Source: Apostichopus japonicus (lineage: Eukaryota > Echinodermata > Holothuroidea > Aspidochirotida > Stichopodidae). From it: 64,000 nt of DNA. How positions within the stretch are numbered: position 1 is the first letter of the stretch; every line of letters begins with the position of its first letter. This document shows positions 11,881-23,500 of the stretch, one piece after another. Made by a program: the position numbers and the translations under genes. The notes below the pieces were generated by a model. The model was not told where the DNA came from. It made no database searches and saw nothing but the letters and a program-made list of their open reading frames with translations. The stretch is from assembly GCF_037975245.1 (NCBI RefSeq), contig NC_092575.1, forward strand, positions 21,467,841 through 21,531,840, written 5' to 3'.

Positions 11881-14100
11881 CCGGTAATGCGAGGAAGTTT
11901 GCGACGACATGAACTCGATTAGCAAGTCGTTGACCTTTAAGAACCTTCTGTGTCTGGTCATTCCAAGAGTTTTGTTCAATAAGTTACTGTATCTATCATC
12001 CACGCACCTGCATGGGTGTTCATAGTAACGTGAATGATTTACACGTATACTAACACATTGGACGGTTACCTCTGTTATGACTTCATCAATGTCACTCTCC
12101 GGTTATTGATAATTCCATCAAATTCTCGTGAACTACCGTATTGTACAGTGGCCCAGAAGGGACATGCTGAAGTATATATTATAATCCTGGTAAAGTCGTT
12201 TTGTATGAATTTGAAACAAGTTAGTACGAAATTCACATTCGTTCTTTGAAAATTCGTTTTAAAGAATTAGCAATAATCTATATACTGCAGTAGGTCCCTA
12301 ATGAGCCACCGTAGTATCATCATTTTAATATATATTTAATATAAGAACAATATGAAATGTGTCACGTGTGTGCCACGTTAGGTCCATACTTAGGTCAACA
12401 CGAACGTTTGTTCCCATAAACAAGTTTTTTTTGTGAGGTTGAAAACGCACCCCCTCCACCCCCACACCTTACCCCCACACCTTACCCCCTTGATCCGCAC
12501 CTGTTGAATAGGTGCATTGTCTCGTCAAACGAGGAACACTCTTAAGAAGGACCATCTTTGCATTTGTATTAACATTAAACATATCCATTATAGTTTAGAT
12601 GATATCAAATATCTGGAATGCAATGTTGTAACGCAAATTTAGAGATGACTTAATCTCCCCAGCCTCTTCCGAATTGTTAGAACAGGATATAAGTTCAATT
12701 ACTGAATCATATGTTTCTTAACTAAAGGGTTCTTTCTCCACATCTATAACTATTTGATATTTAACCTGGGCTGCATCTAAGGTTTCCTTCAGCCAATTAA
12801 TATATAGCAAAATGTTTGTGTGTGTGCGTTAATTTTGATCATTAATTTGATGATTAATTTTGGTCAAGTTCGCCTCGATACTAAAGAAATCCTTGAGCAA
12901 TCCAGCCAGGCTCGCTGGTTTCACTAGTCAAGTTTCGTTTCAAACAACGAAAGAAAATAGGATAAAACCGACAATTCAGAGATTTGCTTTCTGATCACGC
13001 CACTGCTCCTAATGGGAAGACTTTAGTGATGTTAACACGACATAGTAACGCGTGATACGATGAAATGATTTGTAATTTGGGTTATGGTGAAATTTTAGCT
13101 TTGAATCATGGTAACAAATAACGTACAGTCAAAACGTATGTCAAAACCCTTTATATTTTATTAAAACTATTGAAGGCAACTTTCAAAAGACAAATTTTAT
13201 TCATATTCTTAAGTCTTCAATACTAGTCGGTAATGTTAACTCACGATACCCACCAAAAGGGACCTCTAACGAAATAATGACTTCAACAGAGATAGCCTAA
13301 AAGAGATATATCCGGGCGACTATAGATGCGCCAAATATCAAGGATTTTCTCACCTAAACCAAAGCCCCAACCATGGTGTTCAGCTTGGTGGAATGTCGAC
13401 ACTCATTTAGGGACCCGTTTCTGTTGCTACGCCGGGGTCCTGTTGCTACTTGCTACGCCGGGGTCCTGTTGCTACTTGCTACGCCACTGGTTCCGAGTTC
13501 AATAAACCAGTGTTACTACCCTCCATACCCCCGCACCCCCTCCCCCTCCCACACACCCCATCCTTCCAACACATGTGCTACATTAACCAGAGTTGGAACC
13601 ACCATACCCCCCCCCCCCCCCGAACACAAATATTTCTAACACGTATTGTTTATCAGAGTTGAACGAATCCCGTCACTATAAGGGCGAGTCGAATCACTAA
13701 TATTCACTCGAGCGAGTCACATGTCTTGTCAACAAAACAAAATCGAGTCATTTCACTGTTAAAATTAAGTGGCTCGAGTTAGGACGCATTACGTCATTGT
13801 TAGTTTAAGACGAAATACGGTATATATCCACGTAATTATTATCAGAATTTCATACACTAACACAGTTCGAACAATTTTCCACATTCAACCCGCGCGCACG
13901 CAACCTTTTTTTTTTCTCTGTAATACCACGTCTGTCTGTTTTATCTTTGCAATAGGTGAGAGTATGCATATGGGGGCAGGATGTTCATTGAACGAGCCTA
14001 CGTCACTAGAATTCTTCTCCGTCTCTTCATCGCCTATTTTCTTCCATCAATCGTCGGTAAGTCATTTCTAGGTTCTCATCGAGTCTTATCAGGCATATCT
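11881..14100. other. non-coding, no gene seen
   Basis: Stops in all frames. It holds a tandem patch at 13421-13490 (three copies of about 27 bp containing TTGCTACGCCGGGGTCCTG) followed by C-rich sequence to 13622. This resembles broken hAT-like ends (CTACGCCACTGG). Confidence 0.5.
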
Positions 14101-14177
14101 TATATTGATAGCGTATCTGTTTTACTAGTATTTATAGGCCTATACGCTTGAAGGGCATAATTAACATGTATGTACGT

Positions 14178-14283
<106 letters not shown>

Positions 14284-14284
14284 C

Positions 14285-14588
14285 CGTATATTCAGTGATA
14301 TATAATGGCGGTAATGATGGTGATTTTACCGACTTTATAGTTTCAAAACAATTTAGTAAAATACGTTTTTCTAAAATCTCATGATAGTTCATGAACTGGG
14401 TAGTAAATACGGTTTTTGCCATTATTTCTATTGTGCTATCGCACCAACATTGGCTTTGGAATGGCCTTATATGGACAATATACAGCTAGGCTTTTATAAT
14501 TACTCGTAAGTGCAAGAGCGCGTGTCAGTACAGACTCTCTTTATAATGATGGAATGTGCAGAAAACTGGTAAAGTAAGTTAGTTAATA
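14285..14588 (+). repeat. dispersed repeat family A, copy 2
   Basis: Diverged copy of 3505-3778 in the same orientation, sharing ATTGGCTTTGGAATGGCC and AGTGCAAGAGCGCGTGTCAG. It sits between two TA tracts. Confidence 0.75.
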
Positions 14589-14620
14589 TATATATATATA
14601 TATATTTATATACATATATA

Positions 14621-14699
<79 letters not shown>
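14586..14699. repeat. (TA)n tract with TTTATATACATA interior
   Basis: TA run interrupted by the same TTTATATACATATATATA motif found in the TA tract at 15305-15371. Both tracts end in TATCCCC. Confidence 0.85.
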
Positions 14700-14702
<3 letters not shown>

Positions 14703-14931
14703 CAAAATATGTCACCAAAAACAGAACTAGTATTGTTCGATACAGGTGACAAACGCCTACAGTGGAATTACGATCTACCTTACCGGTTTCGAACCTCTGG
14801 ACATACAATCAGCGTTCATAGCCTAGTGGTTAGGGTGTCCGCGTACAGAGCGGGAGGCCCGTGGTTCGAATCCCGGTGGAGGCTGAAAGTTTTTTCACTG
14901 TTCTTGATTTTCCAACTCATTACGATTTTCA
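14703..14931 (+). mobile_element. tRNA-derived SINE, copy 1
   Basis: An RNA polymerase III split promoter is visible: A box TAGCCTAGTGG at 14819-14829 and B box GGTTCGAATCC at 14863-14873, 33 bp apart. About 110 bp of unrelated sequence precede it and about 60 bp follow, ending in TA-rich sequence. The T-arm stem pairs poorly, so this is a tRNA-derived element and not a functional tRNA. It is nearly identical to 15076-15304. Confidence 0.82.
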
Positions 14932-15075
14932 TTTATATATATTCATTTGCCTTTGTCGTTTACCTCCATTGCATTAACATAAAGTCTGTTCAAAGTATCT
15001 CTTTCGAGATCCGGCTTTAGGAATCACAAATGATTTTCGAGTTGGTTAGCATCATGTTTGATCTCTAGAGTAAGG

Positions 15076-15303
15076 CAAAATATGTCACCAAAAACAGAAC
15101 TAGTATTGTTCGATACATTTGACAAACGCCTACAGTGGAATTACGATCTACCTTACCGGTTTCGAACCTCTGGACATACAATCAGCGTCCATAGCCTAGT
15201 GGTTAGGGTGTCCGCGTACAGAGCGGGAGGCCCGTGGTTCGAATCCCGGTGGAGGCTGAAAGTTTTTTCACTGTTCTTGATTTTCCAACTCATTACGATT
15301 TTC

Positions 15304-15304
<1 letters not shown>
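15076..15304 (+). mobile_element. tRNA-derived SINE, copy 2
   Basis: Direct copy of 14703-14931, offset by 373 bp. A box is at 15192-15202 and B box at 15236-15246. It differs from copy 1 at only a few bases, so the duplication is recent. The same TA tract motif follows it that precedes copy 1. Confidence 0.82.
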
Positions 15305-15334
<30 letters not shown>

Positions 15335-15371
15335 CATATATATATTTATATATATATATATATATATATAT
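15305..15371. repeat. (TA)n tract at SINE 3' end
   Basis: TA repeat with the TTTATATACATA interior, ending TATCCCC, matching the tract left of SINE copy 1. Confidence 0.85.
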
Positions 15372-17227
15372 CCCCTTTATCTTCTAATGTATAAAATATT
15401 ACGTGATACATAATCCTTTAACTTTCTGTACATATCACGTGATGTCATTATCCATCTTCTTTCGATGTTGCTATATACTTAATAATGACATCAGTCACAC
15501 AAAGTCTATAGCTATGATTAACCCCGTAAAACTAACGACTAAAACATTTATGCAATGACATGTATTAATAATGTAACAAGATACACGATATATGTGTCAT
15601 ATAGAAATGAAATCCAAGCCTTTCAACGAGGTTTGACTTCCACACCACAACATGAAGTTACTTTACAGACAAAGATGGCATTATCAATCTGCAGTGGAAT
15701 GTATACGGTATAGGCTATGTAGCCTATCACAAATTGCAACAAGTTTGTATACTGGGAAAAGTGAAGAAAATTCAATTGAGAAATCCCAATACATATATAG
15801 CTATATACTATGTGCTGGACCGCTAAAAGTGAATACAATAGGGTCTGCGAACGTGTTTTAATGGCGACTCAAACCCTACCATCTTCAATGGTCTCAGTGA
15901 GAGCATATAGAGATTATCTGTCATGAACCACTTCAACAAAACAGCTAATAAAAATCTTAATCCATGTGTTAGCAGATTTCATAAGATTTAATTTTTTTTT
16001 CACACGTAAGGCTAAAGTCTTGATCAATTCTAAAAAGGACATCACCGTGCCAGACGTGCTTAAATTTAAATAAAAAAAATTAACTTTTAATTATTACAGA
16101 GTATACTTTATTTTCTGTAATGGAGAATGCAGATGCTCACTCTAATATATATTGAAGCTCTGAACATTATCTAAGTAATGAGATTGGTTGCGATGTAAAC
16201 ACTGTTTGCAGTTTGACTTGAAAATATGTAAATAAATGACCAAATAAAAGGTTCCCTAAAAAATACTGGCGGCACTATATGACATCACAGATTTACAAAA
16301 TAAAGTTACCCGGATACGACTTTTTGAAACAGGGATATCTCCCAAACGAAGCAAGATTTTGCTTAGCTGTTTTGGGGAGTTGTTCATCACAAACATATCA
16401 CATATAGAAACCAAAAATAGTGGTTAGATTTGTGTCTCTTTGAAGCACACGACCCCGGAGTTCACATGAGGCCCCTTCAGAAATCTACGCTAATATACAT
16501 CAAAGAATACTAAGGACACCTAGCCAATTTGCCCCATATTCATTATACATTTGTTGTGCGTGACAATCTCATTCCCAATCTGTTGACATTTTTGGAAAAG
16601 CTATTTTCGTTTCCAAGATATACTCATTTGAAGTATTGATAAATCTGGGAAACTCATTAAATATGTGCAATGACGTAGAGTGTTGCGCTCATCAAATTTT
16701 CATCTCTTAAAATTTGTATCCCTTAATTAAGTTAAGCCCCTCGTTAACAACCTACATATATCATTTAAAAAAAGTGTCTTTTCAAAGAAGACAATATATT
16801 TCCCAATATCACATTAGGCCACAAACTGTGTTCAGTGTCCTTGAAACGGAGGTTGTAAAAACAAAGGAATAACATAACAGAAATGTATAGGCAGCCATTC
16901 ACTTTACATGATCAATGTACATAACTACCTAATGTTTATACATCAATAAAATTAGAATTAAGAAAAGACTTGTTAAAGGGTCAATCTTTGATGGATTTTG
17001 ATGGGAGTTGTAGCTATTTTCATGATTTCTAATGCCCATTAGAGTGATTTGGACAAGACCTTTAAGGTGTCTGGACTATGGACTTGCTTTAAAGAAAAAC
17101 ATCTTAATGCATTTTCCCCGGAAGTTCCGATAATTGCAGATAACTTTAGCGACATAGTTTGCCGACCTTTTCCCTACCGCTATAGGAAACATACATTAGT
17201 TCATTTGAAACTCTATATAATGCTTGT
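15372..17227. other. non-coding, no gene seen
   Basis: AT-rich sequence with frequent stops. No repeats with clear boundaries and no recognisable exon. Confidence 0.5.
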
Positions 17228-17538
17228 CAGGCGCGTATCCAGAGGGGGGGGCGTTGGGGGCGCGCGCCCCCCGGGTAAGAAAAAGAAGAGAGAAAAAAAA
17301 GAGAAGGAAAAAGGAAAAAGAGGGGGAAAAAAAGGAAGAGGAGGAGACGAAGGAAGGGAAAAGAAAAAGAAGAAAGAGAGAAAAATGAGAAAAGGAGGGA
17401 GTAAAAGAAAAACGCCAAGACACCGGGAGGAGAAAGAAGAACAGTGACATCATTGTACACGGAGCGCCAACTGATGGTGGCGCTCCGCTTAGATAGTAAT
17501 TCGCGCCCCCGGGTTAGAAAATCCTGGATACGCCCCTG
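17228..17538 (+). mobile_element. hAT-like non-autonomous element with purine insert
   Basis: Left end CAGGCGCGTATCCAG and right end CTGGATACGCCCCTG form an imperfect inverted pair. I could not find a matching 8-bp duplication outside. The middle 17277-17440 is almost pure A/G. The shared module follows (GCGCCAACTGATGGTGGCGC then CTCCGCTTAGATAGT, about 17464-17498). The Lys/Arg/Glu-rich and Phe/Ser-rich open frames here come from the purine tract and are not genes. Confidence 0.75.
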
Positions 17539-18457
17539 CCTGTGGTGCTCATAGATAAACGCCGATAACTTATTGACGAAGTAAGTTTAAGAGTTATTTT
17601 ACAAAACACGGTTCGCATAACTATTAACGACATCCATGTAGGCTACTTTTAGTAATTTCCTCACGTTGATGACGTGTAAGTCCCCAGGCGAACTTCCAAG
17701 GGCTCTTGGACGGATTTATCTATATTTGTATCATTAAATCACCTATTTCTGTCTAATCATGGAGCTAATATACTTTCGGGGATAATTTTAGCTATTCGAG
17801 ATTATATTATTGCATATATTTCTACTCAATCAAGCCTAAACAAAAACTGTTCAGGTCAGATTGAAAATATCGCAAACTATTATAAACCTGTAATACCAGT
17901 AACATATAAGGAACCAGCATAAATATACCATTCCATATACAAAACTTGCTCAAATTTACATCACAATGCCGGTTTCTATCGTAACTTGTCATTGGTGGTT
18001 CGAACAATGTCTCGTTAAATCAATGATCATTTTGGTGCCACATGTCACGAAAAATGTAAATTAGTAACTGTTCAAGCTAACACGTATGTATGCAGCCGGC
18101 GGCTCCGGGGCCAAATCGGGCTATCTGAAGACTTTGATTCGACTAGCGTGAACAAAAAACAACGTTCCAAAATCTTTCACTATAGTCAAGTATTCAGGCC
18201 CTTCAAACGTTATGTTTGACCATCCAACAGCCTATACCCTGCGCGATGCTCCGTTAATGTATAGGGAGATTTTGATTTCACTCTAGCCCTCGTATAGTAA
18301 AAACTATTTGAGGAACCCTGGTCTATACCATTCACATATCACATGCATTAGGACAACTTATTACTTATTTACATATAAGATTTGGGGCTGTAGTTTCTAT
18401 CGTCATTATCCTTTAACTGCATTGTACGACTATACTGTTAAAGCTATTGGTTTTTAA

Positions 18458-19076
18458 AGCAGCATTTTGCGTTTGGTCGCCGTTTTCTACTTTTTTGACA
18501 TGTCCATCGAGTTTTTTACATATATCAATCACAAAACAGCAGACTAAGATATTAGCCAAGTTTTGCCCTGCCAACAACGTTAATTGGCGAGTAATTAAGG
18601 ATATTTGCAGATAATGAGAAGAGTGTCCACGACAAATTCCACATTTAAAATTAATCGCATACAGTTCCCCCAAAACCCACTAGTTTGAATTCAACCAATC
18701 AGAGATGCAGGTTTAGTTATGAGCCGTTGCTAAAAATAGATTCAAGACTTTGCGTTGGTACAACCAGGGAGATGTATGAAACTCCCTGGTACAACTGCCA
18801 TATAGACTGTACAAAAATCAAGCATGGTGTTGTATTACATAGGCCTATTGGTCAATGACGTTCGTAGTGTTTAAATATTCATATTATGGGCGAGGTTTCT
18901 TGGGTTCTAACGGAAATATCTTTGAGAAAAACAAAGTTGAAAGTTGCAAATTTTTCGACTGTTATGCCACCGTTTGAAGTAAGATTTAAATAGATAAGCT
19001 AGTTATGTATGTCGTTATAGCATAGTGGAGTCAGTGAGGTTGAGAAAAATCATAGAAAAGGACGCAAAATGCTGCT
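18458..19076 (+). mobile_element. piggyBac-like MITE, copy 1 (TTAA-flanked)
   Basis: A 15-bp inverted terminal pair (AGCAGCATTTTGCGT and its reverse complement) is flanked on both sides by TTAA (18454-18457 and 19077-19080), the piggyBac target site. Length 619 bp with no transposase. A near-identical copy lies at 54065-54681 in the same orientation. Short open frames inside are not genes. Confidence 0.88.
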
Positions 19077-19080
19077 TTAA

Positions 19081-20400
19081 TTCTTGCATATTTGGAGGCA
19101 GTTTTGATGACCTTTAACCGCACAATGATCACCTTTGAAAATTGTAGGTGATAGCAGAACAGTGACGTCATTCATGCGTTCAATTTAAAGTACCCGAAGC
19201 AAAATAAAATCGAAACCCATTAAACGACTTTAAAGGTAGTCAGTATAGGCCCCCAGTAATAGCATGCTATAATAGCTAGAAGTTTTCAAAAAGTATTTTC
19301 CTGGAGGTCTTTATACTCCAAATTGTTCTCAGACATGTTTTAAGGAACACACAGTATGACTGAATGTCCCAGTGGGAAAAATTTCCTCGAAGGTTGTAAT
19401 AAATACAGTTTAAGAACTTCGACCACATGTGACCATATTTGAATATCTAGCATATTTGGGGACAATACAGCATACCGTTAAGCAAACTCAATACAGTCGA
19501 AAGAAGATTCATTTCAAGAGAAGGCTGCTACTCAACTTTAAAACTGACCTCGACGAAAAACAACTTATTCTATTTTACCAAAAGACTATTCTTCAATATA
19601 TACCCGTAACTTCTTACTTCAATTATGTCATTCACCCTGTCGTGTGTTACGTATATACACCTAAGGTCTCATAGGTTCCTTAGTTGTAATTACTGTAAAC
19701 CTTAAAATAATCTATTGAGAGCCCTTCCTTTCCCATCATTTTAGGACGGCTCATTTCTCAACTGTACGATATAATAAAAAGTACAATCTCGAAAAATTGT
19801 TACACTACATATTCACGTACGGATACATTACGGCATGTACCTATATAACCTCTCCGCTCCCTCCTATTCAACTGTATAGAGGGCCGACACACACTGTGAG
19901 TTAAAATAAGAATATAACAAAAATTAATCAAACGTACGATATTAGGTTTGCTACTGTTTTGAGCGAGAGAGAGAGCTCAATTTTACTACCATCATTTTAC
20001 AGAATCGGCGTATTTTATTGTCGCTGATTTCTCCTGGTACCAAATTTCACTTTATTTGTTAGATTTAATGCCCCGAGCCGAGTACTGGAATTTTATATAT
20101 GTATATATATGACATAGTCATATGACCTTTATACAGCTTCTCGGTTCATGTACGAGGATAACTCGAACAATTATATATCCCAACTATTGCACTGGATTGA
20201 CCGAGATCCAACTCCAATAGCATCAGCTGCCATAAAGAGCGCCCTCTTAAAGATAAAACAAACAAACGCCTGAACGAGAAGCAAACTCAACCGTTACGCC
20301 CTCTAACGTTTCTACATATATCTGTGGTGCACAGAGGTTTAGCAGTAGATACGCATCGTGTTGACACTTTTTCTTTTTCTCTTCTTTGTTTTTGTGTCAG
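19081..20400. other. non-coding upstream of receptor exon
   Basis: Should include the 3' part of the first receptor intron. No signal-peptide exon ending in phase 1 was found here by eye. A GAGAGAGAG run lies near 19964. Confidence 0.45.
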
Positions 20401-20552
20401 TTTGCAGAAATATATCACACCATCCACAGAAACAGTTAGCACGTGACATAATTGGTGCGTATGGTCCAATGAGTGTTCGCCCTGTCTGGGACCACGACAG
20501 CACTTCAACAGTAGTGTTCTTCAAGCTCTTGATCGCTCAGGTGGTAGAGTTT
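20401..20552 (+). CDS. nAChR exon: N-terminal helix and first beta strands
   Basis: Acceptor TTTTTGTGTCAG and donor GTGAGT. Starts with two bases of a split codon (phase 1 intron before it, as in classical receptor genes) and ends in phase 0. It encodes residues 1-50, with LARDIIGAYGP (conserved helix/linker), VRPV, and the strand ending AQVVEF. A glycosylation sequon NIS is at residues 3-5. An alternative acceptor at 20407 would shorten the exon by 7 bp and break the phase convention. Confidence 0.9.
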
Positions 20553-23500
20553 GTGAGTACTTTATAGTACCGTAGACCTGAAGGGACATTCGAGGAGTAT
20601 AGTTTCTGTTTCAGTATAACATGATATAACCATAACTGTCATGTTTTTTTGACGTGTTGTCACATTTTTGTGCAACACAGTAGTTTGACAAATTGACAAA
20701 GTTTCATCAAAATGGCATGTTAGCGTAGCTTCACAACTCATCACAATGTCGTATTTTGGCGTTTCTTTAAGCTTAATTTAAGACTAATATTTAACTCGCC
20801 AAATTTTCGCTCAAGCTGTTTATGTAAGTGAAATTTGACATGTCAACAGCTAGCGAGTTTTGCCATATTGTCAAGTTAAGTGCATCAGTCCTTTTTGTCA
20901 AAATGTGAAAGCTTATGAGAGTCAGAAACGCGAGCAAAATTTAAAGTCGTACAGTCCCTTCAAGGCCACTGTATCAATGAGACGTAGAAATAGAAACAAC
21001 GTTTTCAACATGTTAGCTGCCTGTGACCAATTTTGAAGGGTTTTATTGCTAGATAATGTTCTTTTTAAGAAGGTATCGAGTGAAGGAAAAGTCTTTGAAC
21101 ATGAAACCGTCGAGAGTCAAATAAATGTAGGGAAATAAGCCCTGGTCTGCAATAAAGGGTGCAAATAGACCATCGATATTTAATAAATCAATCAATTAAG
21201 TAATAAATCATGTAATTTATTGTCACATTATCAACAAGATGAAGAAAGTAAAAAAATAACTCTCATTTCCTTCTTTTACAGAATGAAAGGAAACAACAAA
21301 TAACTCTAAATGGCTGGATGAAACAGGTATGACGTAATATCTAGTGTGACGGGTGGGTGTGCCAGGGGGATGAGAGGGCGTCGGGTGTGTGAGGGGTATA
21401 GGTTAGGTGTGTGACGGTATGTAAGTGTTTTGTAGTTTCTCCGGTAAGTGCATATAGCTTGTGTGCCGTCAGATCTCATACGATATAACGATTGCCAACG
21501 ATGAAGGAAGGGTAGAGAATGTTTAGAGAAGGAGAGTTTTTTTCTTCATTCGATGAGAACGGTAGGGTGGGGGAGGGGTGGGGTGGGTGAGTGGTATTAC
21601 GAGTGGAACTATACAGGGATATACAACCGATTTATTGTTAACTATCCCTAGTACTATATCAGATATAGGCCTATAGCTATTGGCTTTTTCGTTACTTTGA
21701 TAATTTCCGTTATTTTCCTTTCCTTCAGGAATGGCAGGATGACTTTCTATCCTGGGATCCAGCTGATTATGGAGATATATCTTCTTTAACACTCACTGGA
21801 GATGAAATCTGGTTCCCTGACACCACTCTATACGAAAAGTAAATATTGTTTGGGTATACACGAAGGTGAACCACTATGGTTATAAATGAAACATAACACG
21901 GAAAAAAAGTCGCTGAAAATGACGTTTTTGCTATATTTTTCCACTCCTCTCCCCCCCACCCCATCTACCTTATTTGTCAGGACCAGTAGCGTTTTACCAT
22001 TGTACATCCCCAATTAAGCCACTTCCGGATATCGGCCATATCCTCTTCCTTTTGCAAAGTCAAATGTGCAGTCTCGAAAGTTGTGATCAAGTAAATTATT
22101 CTATTTCAAATTCTGCAATGGTGTAGAGTGGTTGGACCTGAGCGTCAGTGTCATTTTGAAATGACCGACCTGTTCGAACAACTATATATTTCAGTCTCTT
22201 ACCCCCCTCCCCCCCCCTCCTTCACTGACAGGCAGACAGAATAATACTCCCTTGTATAATACATGAATATGTAACATACGTTTGTACGGTAAAAAAATAT
22301 TGAAATATATATAGCACCAGTTTGCATCTGGATACCCACCATTTTACCATAATTTCACAAACAAGAAGGGAGATCCCTCTCTCAGGACGACCGGGCATAT
22401 TAGTACCCGCTCTCCCCCCCCCCCCCCCCAACACCCTGCATTCCAAGTTTGGGTAAATTCAAATCGTTAAATTAAAGACCAAAATGATGTCAAGCAGAAA
22501 AATCATTATAAATTGGTTTCAGTATTGTGGAAATTTCTCAGAAAACCTTTTTTTCAAGAATTGATTGGGACATAAGCTATGTTTATACTTACTGTTGGTA
22601 AAGAGGTCACCATATTTAATCTTTTACAGTAGTTCCATTTTCATAAGCTATATAATTTTTTGGGCATTTGATTGATAACCGGCGTTTGATTATTTATCAT
22701 CTCCAGACAAAATAATCGAATATTTGAATTAATAATTTATTTAATAAATATATTTTATTATTAATATCACAGACTTATTCACAGTCAAACTAGATCAAGG
22801 ACCTCTCACATTGTCTAAGACAGACATATTTAATAAGCCAGACAGGGCAATGGCAACCGAGTGAAATGAAATTGGCTCATCAATTTTTATTAATTCCTTA
22901 ACATCCCAACAGAAAAGAAATACAAAGGCCTATAATAAATCCTGGGCTGTATAAGGAAACTGCAGACTAAGGAGAGATGACGGGCATTTTTTTTACGAGC
23001 GGTGAAAAACGCTGCAGCGCTAGTGACGTTATTTTTTATCTATTTATTTGTTGGCGAATGTTCAGTTTGAGTCTGTCGCACTGTCAGTCTATGAATATTG
23101 TGTGTATGGATGGAGAGGGAGAGCAAGGGGTATTTCCCTTCCTTCCATACCCCCTTCACTCCACTCAAAATGAAATCGAGTGTCATGGTGATCCTATAAA
23201 TGTTTCTTTTTTTCTCTTACAAGTATTGACCCTGGGTTCCTGCACACGTCTCCTAGTTCGGTTACGTTTGTCAATAGTTCTGGCTTGGTTTCCTGGTCAA
23301 CACCTATCATCATCCAATCATCTTGTAGAGTGAAGGTCAAGTACTTCCCCTTTGATACACAGATTTGCACTCTGACCTTTGGCTCCTGGACTATGGACGG
23401 ATCAAAACTACAAATGAGAATATCCCATACTCAAGATCCACGCGAGGTAAGATAAAGTGACGGCGCTACAGGAGAATCTCTTTAAGTCATCCTCTGATAT

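Noticed and set aside
14815-14890. A functional tRNA gene
   Set aside because: A and B boxes are good, but the T-arm stem has two mismatches and the acceptor ends do not pair. The sequence lies inside a duplicated element, so it is a SINE.
17049-17460. Lys/Arg/Glu-rich or Phe/Ser-rich proteins
   Set aside because: They come from the purine tract inside a hAT-like element, open on both strands.
20401-20408. Alternative acceptor at 20407 for the first visible receptor exon
   Set aside because: It gives a phase unlike the conserved phase-1 intron of nicotinic receptor genes; 20401 gives the classical phase and a 152-bp exon.
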